This document shows positions 19,002 through 27,497 of a stretch of 64,000 nt of DNA, piece by piece. The stretch comes from Maribacter algicola (GTDB lineage: Bacteria > Bacteroidota > Bacteroidia > Flavobacteriales > Flavobacteriaceae). How positions within the stretch are numbered: position 1 is the stretch's first letter; each line of letters starts with the position of its first letter. Location: NCBI RefSeq assembly GCF_003933245.1, contig NZ_QUSX01000001.1, forward strand, positions 1,922,001 to 1,986,000. Direction: 5' to 3'. The notes beneath the pieces are model-generated. The model did no database searches, was not told where the DNA came from, and was given only the letters and a program-made list of their open reading frames with translations. A program made the position numbers and the translations under genes.

Positions 19002-20270
19002 ATGAAAAAGAATGTACTATTGTTTTTTTTGTGCTTCGTGATTCCTTTCGTCTCCTGTGATGACGACGGACCCTACGAGGACTATTTGGTGGCACGCCCC
19101 ATTTTGGAGGATGCAGTTTCATTCAAGGCCGAAGCTATAGATATTATCGACCCAATTCCCATACAGACATCGGGAAAAATTTATGCATACAAGAATTATA
19201 TTTTTATAAATGATGTGGGAAGTGGATTCCATGTAATCGACAATCAGAATCCTTCGAACCCTCAAAATATCGCCTTTTTCAAATTGGAAGGAAACAACGA
19301 TATTTCAATCAAGGACGAGAAGTTATTCGCTGATAGTTATGGGGATTTGGTGATTTTTGATATTTCCGATATCAATAACATTCAATTGACCAGCCGTATG
19401 GTAAACGCCATCTACAAGAACTATGATGTTTGGGTCCAAAATATAGAATTTCCCCAAGCAGATATTTATGATTATGGCGATATCGATTACGATAGGTATG
19501 TTGTGGTTGGTTGGGAAGTAAATATGGAACGCAGACCAGTATCTGAATATGAAGAACAATTCAGGTGCGATAACTGTGAGTTTAGGAATTTCGATAACGT
19601 TATAAACACTGCAGAAAGTAATGTGGGTCAAGGCGGCTCCATGGCCAGGTTCAAGATAGTGGGCGATTATCTTTATGTAGTAGATTACAGTGACCTAAAT
19701 ATTTTTGATATTTCAAATTTGGAAACCCCCACCACTTTGGACGATGTATCCGTGGCTTGGGATATAGAGACGATTTTTAACCAAGGTGATATTTTGTTCA
19801 TAGGGGGAAGACAGGGTATGTACATCTATGATATTAAAGACCCTGCCAAACCTGAATTCGTTTCTGAATTCAGACATGGAACGGCTTGTGATCCCGTGGT
19901 GGTAGATGGAAACTTCGCCTATGTGACCTTAAAAGGCGGGGATTTTTGTGGCAATACGGAGAGCGGTCTCTATGTGGTGGACATTTCTAATTTAAAAAAT
20001 CCTGAGTTGAAGGTTATCTACCCAATGTTCGGTCCAAATGGGCTAGGTATTAAAGGGGACAAACTCTTTATTTGTGATGGAAGCGATGGGCTGAAGGTCT
20101 TTGACAAGAGTAATGCCCCCAACATTACCCAACTCAACCATTTCCCTAATATCGAAGCCTATGATGTGATTCCTTTGGAAAATACCCTGTTGATGATTGG
20201 TGGAGGCACGTTACGGCAATATGAATATTTGGAAAATGATATCCAGTTGATAAGTACTTTTGAGTTGTAA
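19002..20270 (+). CDS. LVIVD-repeat beta-propeller lipoprotein, probably surface exposed
   Basis: The signal peptide ends at lipobox FVSC with Cys19. The next residues are DDDGPYEDY: an acidic run right after the lipidated Cys matches the Bacteroidota lipoprotein export signal that sends lipoproteins to the cell surface. The body has repeated blades of the LVIVD type (DLVIFDISDINNI, YLYVVDYSDLNIFDISN, GMYIYDIKDPAKPEF, GLYVVDISNLKNPEL, KLFICDGSDGLKVFD), which form a beta-propeller. No catalytic motif is visible, and the ligand is unknown. It stands alone between miaB and a bidirectional terminator. Confidence 0.85.
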   Translation: MKKNVLLFFLCFVIPFVSCDDDGPYEDYLVARPILEDAVSFKAEAIDIIDPIPIQTSGKIYAYKNYIFINDVGSGFHVIDNQNPSNPQNIAFFKLEGNNDISIKDEKLFADSYGDLVIFDISDINNIQLTSRMVNAIYKNYDVWVQNIEFPQADIYDYGDIDYDRYVVVGWEVNMERRPVSEYEEQFRCDNCEFRNFDNVINTAESNVGQGGSMARFKIVGDYLYVVDYSDLNIFDISNLETPTTLDDVSVAWDIETIFNQGDILFIGGRQGMYIYDIKDPAKPEFVSEFRHGTACDPVVVDGNFAYVTLKGGDFCGNTESGLYVVDISNLKNPELKVIYPMFGPNGLGIKGDKLFICDGSDGLKVFDKSNAPNITQLNHFPNIEAYDVIPLENTLLMIGGGTLRQYEYLENDIQLISTFEL

Positions 20271-20288
20271 TCACCTTACAATTAAAAT

Positions 20289-20319
20289 AAAAAGGGAAGC
20301 CAATAAAGCTTCCCTTTTT
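20289..20319. terminator. Bidirectional terminator between two convergent genes
   Basis: AAAAAGGGAAGC and GCTTCCCTTTTT form a 12-bp perfect stem with loop CAATAAA, ending transcription from the LVIVD lipoprotein gene and from the propeller protein gene. Confidence 0.9.
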
Positions 20320-20340
20320 ATTTAAAATAGTATGTAACGA

Positions 20341-23300
20341 TTATTCTAAGGAAATCATTTTGATTTTGCTTTCCTGCACCTTGTTATTTAGGTTTTCTAC
20401 GTATTCCTTCATCAATTTATTCAGGTTTTCGATTTCAACATTCAATTCTTTTGTAGCTACCTCAAAGAATTCTTTGGCCTGCTTTGTAGGAGGTTGATCA
20501 CCTCTTTGGGAATCGGCCAACAAAAATGCAAGCCGATTGTTTATACGAATGCCATAGTTCAAAGGGTCTTGTCGGCTTTGGTTTTTGGTCATATGTATGT
20601 TGTTCTCAATAACCGATAATTTCGACTCAAATTCGGTTATGAGTTCCTGCATTGCTGTATCCTCTTTGGTTTTTTCCTTCAAATAATCCAAATCGTTTTT
20701 CACCTTTCTGATGGAAATAATGGCATTGTTCGCACGGCTAACCTGATCCCGTACCTTGATTAGAAAATCGAACTGATCTTGTAATTCCTGTTGCGTGATA
20801 TCCAGCCTAGGGTCTTTCAAGATCGTAAAGTCCTTTTCCTGTACTTGCCCATTAAAAGTTAACCTTACCCTGTAATCCCCAGGCACCGCTTTTGGGCCAA
20901 TATTGGGCGATGAATAAAACACCATGCCTTTAAAAGCATCAAAACCGGGATATCTCATGTTCCAAACGAGTCGGTTTCCGCCGGGTTTTACTTTTAAAGT
21001 TTTAGTGGCCGAAGGATTCAAATTATCGGCAACGGCCTTGTTCGAAAAACGTTGTATAACCTTTCCATTGGTCTCCAGAATATCGATTTGTACGGAATCT
21101 GTTTCCTTAAGGTCTTTGAGGAAATAATTGATAATGGTACCATCTGGATGGTTTTCCCCTTCAAATTTGGCATCTCTATCGTCTGAATCGCCGGATTGAT
21201 ACATCCTATAGGATACATCGGGTTTGAATACATAAAAGTCACTAGTGGCAATTTCTTGGGATAATTGATGCAGTGGAGTGAGGTCGTCTATCATCCAAAA
21301 ACTTCTGCCGTGCGTTGCGGCGATCAGGTCGTTATCCCTTACATGAAGATCGCGTATGGAAGTAATGGGTAAATTAAGTTGAAAAGGGGACCAAGATTTG
21401 CCATCGTCAAAGGAAATGTACATGCCCCATTCCGTTCCGGCATACAGCAGACCTTCCCTCACTTTATCAGATCGAATGGCCCTAGTGTAATATTCTGCGG
21501 GGATACCGTTGGTGATGAGCTCCCAGGTTTTTCCATAATCCGTTGTTTTATAGAGATAGGGGGTGTAGTCGCCAAACTTATAGTAAGAGGCGGCTACATA
21601 TGCAGTTCCTTTTTTGAACGGACTCGCATCGATACAATTGATCATGTTCAGTTTTGGGGATATTTCTAAAGGAGGGGTTACGTTCTCCCAATTTTTTCCG
21701 TTATCCCTTGTTACATGGATAAGCCCGTCATCACTACCGGTCCATATTACCCCTTCTTCCAACGCCGATTCCGATATAACAAAAATGTTCGAATAGAATT
21801 CCGCACCTGTATTGTCTTGGGTAATGGGACCACCACTTGATTGTATGGTTTCAGGGAGACCTCTGGTCAAATCCGGCGATATGGTCTCCCAGGATTGTCC
21901 TCCATCCGTAGTCATGTGTAAATAGTTGGATCCCGCATAAAGTTTGTTTGAATCGTGCATACTGAAAGTCACGGGATAGTTCCAATTGAAGCGGTATTTC
22001 ATGACTTCGGCCCCGGATCCCGCAGGGTTGTCCGGCCATACGTTTGTAGACCTGGCTTGACCTGTGCTATGGTCCAATCTGTTCATGTAACCTTTGTAGG
22101 TCCCGCCGTAAACAATATTATTGTTCTTTGGGTCCGGTGCCAAATGAGCGCTTTCACCTCCCGCAGTAGGTTCCCAATCTCTTTCCGTAATGGCACTACC
22201 TACTGTTCTATGAGCTATACGTAAGGCGGTATTGTCCTGTTGGGCCCCGTATAGGCGATAGGGAAAAACACTATCCGTCACTACCCTGTAGAATTGGGCG
22301 GTTGGTTGGTTATGGTAGGTGGTCCAATTATTCCCGCCATCATTTGAGATTTGTGCTCCCCCATCATCGGCAATGGCCATTCTCATATTGTTATTGGGAT
22401 CTATCCATAGGTCATGGTGGTCCCCGTGCGGTGCATTTTTTAAGGTGAAAGTTTTTCCGCCATCCGTGGAAACCCCATAGCTTACGTTCATTACATATAG
22501 TTTATCCACATTTTGCGTATCCGCATATATTCGGGTGTAGTACCAGGCGCGTTGTCTAAGGGCACGGTTCTCGTTTATCTTGGCCCAAGTTTTTCCACCA
22601 TCGTCCGATCGAAAAAGACCGCCCTCCTTAGCTTCAATAAGGGCCCAAATCCTTTTGGAATCTATTGGGGATACCGTTATTCCAACAATGCCCCAAGGAA
22701 ATCCAGGTAAACCGGAATTTGTTGAGATGTCCGTCCAAGTATCCCCGCCATCGATACTTTTGTACATTTTGCTATCTGGCCCCCCACTGTCCATACGGTA
22801 GCCGTTTCGTTTCATTTCCCAAGTAGTGGCATACAAAATTCTTGGGTTATTGGGGTCTATGATAAGATCGCCTGCACCTGCCTTGTCGCTTATATAAAGT
22901 ATTTTTTCCCAGTTAGCGCCAGCGTCCAATGTGCGGTAAACACCCCTTGTTTCGTTTGGTTTCCACAAGTTTCCTAGAGCAGCCACATAAACAATGTCTG
23001 GATTTGTTGGATGTATCCTGATTCTCGCTATGTGTTCAGACCCTTCCAATCCTATAAATTTCCATGTTTCTCCAGCATCCAAACTTTTCCACATACCATG
23101 ACCCGAGGAAACGTTCCCCCGCAAAGTCTGTTCCCCTTCTCCTACATATATAATATTAGGATCGGACTCGGCTACGGCAACGGTCCCAATGGAACCTCCA
23201 AAAAAGCCATCGGAAATACATTCCCATGAATTGCCCGCATCGGAGGTTTTCCACACGCCACCACCTGCAGTACCCATATAATATAGGTTTGGGTCATTAA

Positions 23301-23502
23301 TAACGCCGGTTACGGTGCCTGCCCTTCCGCCACGAAATGGACCAACCAAACGCCATTCCATTCCCTCGTAAAGCGATTGGTCAAATTGCACGCCCTTGGC
23401 CTTATTGTTTTTTCGTTGGCCAAATACTTTGTTGGAAGGCAAGTAAATAAGCAAGCACAATGCCACTAGGAAGTAGTTTTTTTTCATCTTTGGTCGGTTC
23501 AT
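20341..23502 (-). CDS. Large secreted sortilin/BNR-type beta-propeller protein
   Basis: A 1053-residue exported protein; the signal peptide is clearest if translation starts at ATG6 (MKKNYFLVALCLLIYLPS, 23487). About eleven Asp-box motifs are visible (TSDAGNSWE, SLDAGETWK, TLDAGANWE, SIDGGDTWT, SDDGGKTWA, SNDGGNNWT, TTDGGQSWE, TRDNGKNWE, TTDYGKTWE, SFDDGKSWS and a weaker one), spread over two propeller units as in VPS10/sortilin-like and xyloglucanase-like folds. The last 250 residues are an Ig-like segment plus a helical, charged tail. No T9SS sorting domain is present. Such proteins are often annotated as glycosyl hydrolases, but no catalytic residues can be assigned here. Confidence 0.85.
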   Translation of the reverse strand: MNRPKMKKNYFLVALCLLIYLPSNKVFGQRKNNKAKGVQFDQSLYEGMEWRLVGPFRGGRAGTVTGVINDPNLYYMGTAGGGVWKTSDAGNSWECISDGFFGGSIGTVAVAESDPNIIYVGEGEQTLRGNVSSGHGMWKSLDAGETWKFIGLEGSEHIARIRIHPTNPDIVYVAALGNLWKPNETRGVYRTLDAGANWEKILYISDKAGAGDLIIDPNNPRILYATTWEMKRNGYRMDSGGPDSKMYKSIDGGDTWTDISTNSGLPGFPWGIVGITVSPIDSKRIWALIEAKEGGLFRSDDGGKTWAKINENRALRQRAWYYTRIYADTQNVDKLYVMNVSYGVSTDGGKTFTLKNAPHGDHHDLWIDPNNNMRMAIADDGGAQISNDGGNNWTTYHNQPTAQFYRVVTDSVFPYRLYGAQQDNTALRIAHRTVGSAITERDWEPTAGGESAHLAPDPKNNNIVYGGTYKGYMNRLDHSTGQARSTNVWPDNPAGSGAEVMKYRFNWNYPVTFSMHDSNKLYAGSNYLHMTTDGGQSWETISPDLTRGLPETIQSSGGPITQDNTGAEFYSNIFVISESALEEGVIWTGSDDGLIHVTRDNGKNWENVTPPLEISPKLNMINCIDASPFKKGTAYVAASYYKFGDYTPYLYKTTDYGKTWELITNGIPAEYYTRAIRSDKVREGLLYAGTEWGMYISFDDGKSWSPFQLNLPITSIRDLHVRDNDLIAATHGRSFWMIDDLTPLHQLSQEIATSDFYVFKPDVSYRMYQSGDSDDRDAKFEGENHPDGTIINYFLKDLKETDSVQIDILETNGKVIQRFSNKAVADNLNPSATKTLKVKPGGNRLVWNMRYPGFDAFKGMVFYSSPNIGPKAVPGDYRVRLTFNGQVQEKDFTILKDPRLDITQQELQDQFDFLIKVRDQVSRANNAIISIRKVKNDLDYLKEKTKEDTAMQELITEFESKLSVIENNIHMTKNQSRQDPLNYGIRINNRLAFLLADSQRGDQPPTKQAKEFFEVATKELNVEIENLNKLMKEYVENLNNKVQESKIKMISLE

Positions 23503-23558
23503 TAATTATTTCTTCTAAAAATAAGAAAACAAATCTTTCAAATTCATAGCTAAGTATG

Positions 23559-23590
23559 AATTCTTTGATATCAGGAAATTCTTTGATATT
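23559..23590. repeat. Direct repeat AATTCTTTGATAT between propeller gene and topA
   Basis: Two identical 13-mers (23559-23571 and 23578-23590) are separated by CAGGAA, giving a 19-bp period. They lie in the divergent promoter gap and could be an operator or a slippage duplication. No protein can be assigned. Confidence 0.5.
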
Positions 23591-23635
23591 ACCCTGAAAT
23601 AATAGAACTCAAATTTTAAAGTATAAATTTTAGTA

Positions 23636-23643
23636 TACATTTG
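23636..23643 (+). promoter_or_regulatory. Promoter (-7 box) of topA
   Basis: TACATTTG matches TAnnTTTG exactly and lies 19 nt before the topA ATG, implying a short leader. Confidence 0.5.
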
Positions 23644-23662
23644 TATCCATAAAAACCATTGC

Positions 23663-26020
23663 ATGGCCAAGAATTTAGTTATCGTCGAATCCCCGGCAAA
23701 AGCAAAAACCATTGAAAAGTTTCTAGGAAAGGATTTTAAGGTGGAATCCAGTTTTGGGCATATTGCAGATTTGCCGTCCAAGGAACTGGGAGTGGATGTG
23801 GAGAATGATTTTGCGCCAAAATATGTAGTTGACAAGGAGAAAAAGGCCTTGGTCAAAAAACTAAAGGATTTGGCCAACAAAGCGGAGACCATTTGGTTGG
23901 CAAGTGATGAGGACCGTGAGGGAGAGGCTATTTCCTGGCATTTGGCGGAGGAATTGGGCTTGGACAAAAAGAAGACCAAAAGAATTGTTTTTAACTCCGT
24001 TACCAAAGCGGCCATACAACGTGCCATTGAAAACCCCAGGGATATCAACTATAACTTGGTAAACGCCCAACAGGCAAGAAGGGTACTGGACCGTTTGGTA
24101 GGGTATGAGCTATCGCCCGTACTTTGGAAGAAGATAAAACCTGGATTGTCCGCCGGTCGAGTACAATCCGTAGCGGTCAGGTTGATCGTTGAACGGGAGC
24201 GCGATATCGAGGCTTTTACACCGGAAGCCTCGTTCAAGATTTCTGCGGAATTCAAAACTGAATCTGGCAGTGTCTTCCTAGCCAAGTTGGGTAAGGCCTT
24301 TGACTCCAAGGAAGAGGCGAATGCCTTTTTGAAACAAAATATTTCGGCTAAATTTTCGGTTGCCAAACTGGACAAAAAACCGGCCAAGAAATCTCCTTCG
24401 GCACCCTTTACAACCTCTACCTTGCAACAGGAAGCTTCGCGAAAACTTTATTTTTCAGTAGGAAGAACCATGCAGGTTGCACAAAGGCTCTATGAGGCTG
24501 GACTTATAACCTACATGAGGACAGATAGCGTGAATCTTTCCGGGGAGGCCATAAATTCGGCAAAAGAGGCCATAATCAACAATTACGGCGAGAAATATAG
24601 TAAGGTTAGAAACTTTACTGGAAAATCCAAAGGTGCCCAAGAAGCCCATGAGGCCATCCGACCAACCGATATGTCAAATCAATCACCTTCCCTTGAACGG
24701 GATCAGTCAAAATTGTATGACCTTATTTGGAAAAGAACGATAGCATCACAAATGAGCGATGCCGAGCTTGAGCGAACAAATGTTCGTATACAGGCCGATA
24801 AACATTCCGAGGAATTCACCGCCAATGGTGAGGTCATCAAATTCGATGGTTTCTTAAAAGTTTACTTAGAGGGTGTTGATGATGAGGATTTGGCCGAAGA
24901 ACAGGACGGTATGCTACCGGCCATGAAGGTAAACGAGGTCCTTTACAATAACTATATTACCGCAACGGAACGATTTACCAGACCCCCCTATAGATTTACC
25001 GAAGCTTCTTTGGTAAAAAAGTTGGAGGAATTGGGCATAGGAAGACCTTCTACCTATGCGCCAACAATTTCTACAATTTTAAATAGGGGTTATGTTGAAA
25101 AGGGAACCATAGAGGGTACGGAAAGAAAATATGCCCAATTGGTTCTCGAGGCGAATACTATAAAGGAAAAGAACCTAACAGAAAATGTAGGATCTGATAA
25201 AGGTAAAATGGTTCCAACCGATATCGGTACAATTGTAACCGATTTCTTGGTAAGCAATTTTGGAAATATCCTGGATTACAATTTTACGGCCCAAGTGGAA
25301 GAGGATTTTGATGAGATTGCCACCGGAGAGGAAGATTGGAAAAAAATGATGAAAAACTTTTATAAGGATTTTCATCCCAATGTCCTGGACGTAGAGGAAA
25401 ATGCAGATAGGGCCAGCGGTGAGCGTGTTCTGGGCAAAGACCCTAAAACGGGAAGGCAAGTTTCCGTTCGCCTGGGCAGATTTGGCCCCATGGTCCAAAT
25501 TGGAACGGTTGAGGAGGAGGAGAAACCGCTCTTTGCAAGTCTTTTACCGGATCAGTCCTTGAACACCATTACCTATGAGGAAGCCATGGATTTATTTAAA
25601 TTACCCAGAAAATTGGGTGTTTATGAAGGCGAGGAGGTGGAAGCAAACGTAGGAAGGTTTGGACCTTATGTCCGTTTTGGCAAGACATTTATTTCATTGC
25701 CCTCGGATGAGAACGCCTTGGAAGTGGAAATGGAACGTGCCATTGAGCTTATAAAAGAGAAGCAAAAGGCCGATGCCCCTATAACCAGTTATGAAGGTGA
25801 GGATGTAACAAAAGGAGTAGGGCGATTTGGTCCGTATATAAAATGGAACGGTATGTTTATCAATGTCAATAAAAAGTATGACTTTGATAATTTGTCCCAA
25901 GACGATATCGTAGCCCTTATTGAGGACAAAAAGCAAAAGGAACGGGAAAAAGTTGTGCAGAACTGGCCGGACCAAGGAATCAGGATCGAAAAGGCAAGGT
26001 GGGACGCCACCATATCATAA
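23663..26020 (+). CDS. topA: DNA topoisomerase I TopA (frame breaks near the C-terminus)
   Basis: Type IA topoisomerase that relaxes negative supercoils. It has the Toprim domain (NLVIVESPAKAKTIEKFLG, quoted by its first half NLVIVESPAKAK, and DEDREGEAI with the metal acidic residues), the catalytic Tyr284 in LITYMRTDS, and C-terminal RFGPYV/RFGPYIKW repeat domains. The frame ends after 785 residues in RWDATIS, an unnatural end. One base before, the -1 frame continues for 49 codons (26002-26151) with a family-like Lys-rich tail. The expected protein is therefore about 835 residues. One missing G in the GGG at 26001-26003 explains it. Confidence 0.93.
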   Translation: MAKNLVIVESPAKAKTIEKFLGKDFKVESSFGHIADLPSKELGVDVENDFAPKYVVDKEKKALVKKLKDLANKAETIWLASDEDREGEAISWHLAEELGLDKKKTKRIVFNSVTKAAIQRAIENPRDINYNLVNAQQARRVLDRLVGYELSPVLWKKIKPGLSAGRVQSVAVRLIVERERDIEAFTPEASFKISAEFKTESGSVFLAKLGKAFDSKEEANAFLKQNISAKFSVAKLDKKPAKKSPSAPFTTSTLQQEASRKLYFSVGRTMQVAQRLYEAGLITYMRTDSVNLSGEAINSAKEAIINNYGEKYSKVRNFTGKSKGAQEAHEAIRPTDMSNQSPSLERDQSKLYDLIWKRTIASQMSDAELERTNVRIQADKHSEEFTANGEVIKFDGFLKVYLEGVDDEDLAEEQDGMLPAMKVNEVLYNNYITATERFTRPPYRFTEASLVKKLEELGIGRPSTYAPTISTILNRGYVEKGTIEGTERKYAQLVLEANTIKEKNLTENVGSDKGKMVPTDIGTIVTDFLVSNFGNILDYNFTAQVEEDFDEIATGEEDWKKMMKNFYKDFHPNVLDVEENADRASGERVLGKDPKTGRQVSVRLGRFGPMVQIGTVEEEEKPLFASLLPDQSLNTITYEEAMDLFKLPRKLGVYEGEEVEANVGRFGPYVRFGKTFISLPSDENALEVEMERAIELIKEKQKADAPITSYEGEDVTKGVGRFGPYIKWNGMFINVNKKYDFDNLSQDDIVALIEDKKQKEREKVVQNWPDQGIRIEKARWDATIS

Positions 26021-26151
26021 AAGGGAAGACTAAGGTCGAATTGGCAAAAACGGTGGACGTTTCCAAAATATCATTGGAAGAAGCTACAGAACTGATAGAA
26101 AAAAAGACCCCCAAAAAAAAGACAAAAGGGAAACCCAAATCAAAAAAGTAG
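26002..26151 (+). pseudogene. topA: Out-of-frame C-terminal tail of topA
   Basis: Read from 26002 this stretch gives GRHHIIKGKTKVELAK, then SLEEATELIEKKTP and a Lys-rich end KSKK before TAG at 26149-26151. This is the natural continuation of RWG-type TopA C-termini in Flavobacteriia (from memory of the family). It directly abuts the premature stop of the main frame and has no start codon of its own. Either a real single-base deletion or a sequence error in the G-run at 26001-26003 separates it. Confidence 0.8.
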
Positions 26152-26219
26152 TATAATTTTGAAAGAAAGTGTAGGAGACCTCACTTTTAAACAATCAAAA
26201 TCAATACTTAAAAACCAAC

Positions 26220-27377
26220 ATGGCCTTTGATTTTTTAGTTCCTGTAGAGGATAGGGTGCTTGCCCACTGCGAACTATTGCCAGCCCAGGCAATAGGTAGA
26301 AATACCCATATACATACAGTAAAGGATGGCTTGCCCGTCTTGGCGAACGCTACCGTTGCGATCTTTGGCGTTAAGGAATCCAGAAATGCCTATGAGAAGA
26401 AACTGGAAATTTTGGACGTTTCTGCCATAAGGTTACAATTATACAAACTCATGTTGGGAAACTGGGACACTACTATCGTAGATCTTGGTGATTTGGAAGA
26501 GGGTGAAACGGTCGAGGACACCTATTTTGTAGTGAAGGAGGTTACAGCGGGCTTGTTGGAAGAAAATGTAATTCCTATCATCTTGGGAGCTACTCAGGAT
26601 ATTACCTACCCCATTTACAGGGCGTTCGACAGTATCAAGGATATGATAAATCTGGTCGCCGTGGACAGTAGGTTCGACTTTGGCATCGATGACGAACTTA
26701 TATCCTCCCACTCCTATATGAGCAAGATCATTACGGATAAGCCCAACAATCTTTTTAACTTTTCCAACATTGGCTATCAGAGTTATTTTAACGCCCAGGA
26801 AGAGGTGGATCTTATGGAACGCCTCTTTTTTGATTCCTACAGGTTGGGAGAAATTGCCAGCGATTTATCGCTGGCGGAGCCCGTGCTCCGAAACGCCCAT
26901 ATGGTCAGCTTGGATGCTAGGGCCATTAAGGCCAGTGAGATTGGATTTTCCGGAAATTTTTCCCCTAACGGATTTACCGGAAGGGAGATTTGTGCCATTT
27001 CAAGATATGCAGGTATCAGTGAGCGGGTCATGGCCTTTGGTATTTTCGAAATGGAAAATAACATTCAGTGCCAACAATTGTTGGCACAAATAATATGGTA
27101 CTTCATAGAGGGTATCAATTACAGGATCAAGGAGTCCCCTTATACTAAAACAGAGGACTTTACCAAATATAATGTTCCTAACGATGAAGAGGAACTCGTT
27201 TTCTACAAGAGTCTTCTGACCGAAAGATGGTGGGTAGAGGTGCCATCAATTTTTACTTCACATACTAAAGAAGGTACGCCAGCGTTATTACCTTGCACCG
27301 AGCAGGATTATTTGGACGCATGTGACCAAAAAATTCCCGAAAGGTGGTTTAAGGCCTATAAAAAGGGCTTTAATTAA
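26220..27377 (+). CDS. Arginase/formimidoylglutamase-fold protein with degenerate metal site
   Basis: A 385-residue ureohydrolase-fold protein of the type found next to gldK in Flavobacteriia. The three metal motifs are recognisable but altered: GGDHS is G123-A-T-Q-D127, DAHxD is D149-S-R-F-D153, and SxDxDxxDP is S230-L-D-A-R234. Three of the six Mn ligands (two His, one Asp) are thus replaced by Gln, Arg and Arg. Hydrolase activity is therefore doubtful, and a binding or structural role, perhaps with the gliding/T9SS genes downstream, is possible (inference). There is no signal peptide. It lies 68 bp after the topA tail and 120 bp before gldK. Confidence 0.8.
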   Translation: MAFDFLVPVEDRVLAHCELLPAQAIGRNTHIHTVKDGLPVLANATVAIFGVKESRNAYEKKLEILDVSAIRLQLYKLMLGNWDTTIVDLGDLEEGETVEDTYFVVKEVTAGLLEENVIPIILGATQDITYPIYRAFDSIKDMINLVAVDSRFDFGIDDELISSHSYMSKIITDKPNNLFNFSNIGYQSYFNAQEEVDLMERLFFDSYRLGEIASDLSLAEPVLRNAHMVSLDARAIKASEIGFSGNFSPNGFTGREICAISRYAGISERVMAFGIFEMENNIQCQQLLAQIIWYFIEGINYRIKESPYTKTEDFTKYNVPNDEEELVFYKSLLTERWWVEVPSIFTSHTKEGTPALLPCTEQDYLDACDQKIPERWFKAYKKGFN

Positions 27378-27497
27378 TTGAAAAATTAGTATTACATAAA
27401 ATTTATAATACAATAATTTATTCAAAACATAGTTTTAAGAGTTAGAATAACCTTATAGTATTTGCATTTTAACCATAATCGAAATTTAACCTAAAGT

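Noticed and set aside
23515..24048. 177-codon minus-strand frame over the start of topA
   Set aside because: It runs antisense to the highly conserved Toprim region of topA and has Ser/Leu-rich composition typical of shadow frames.
25997..26005. Programmed -1 frameshift in topA
   Set aside because: The site AGG-TGG-GAC does not offer a slippery heptamer where both tRNAs could re-pair; a one-base deletion in the G-run is simpler.
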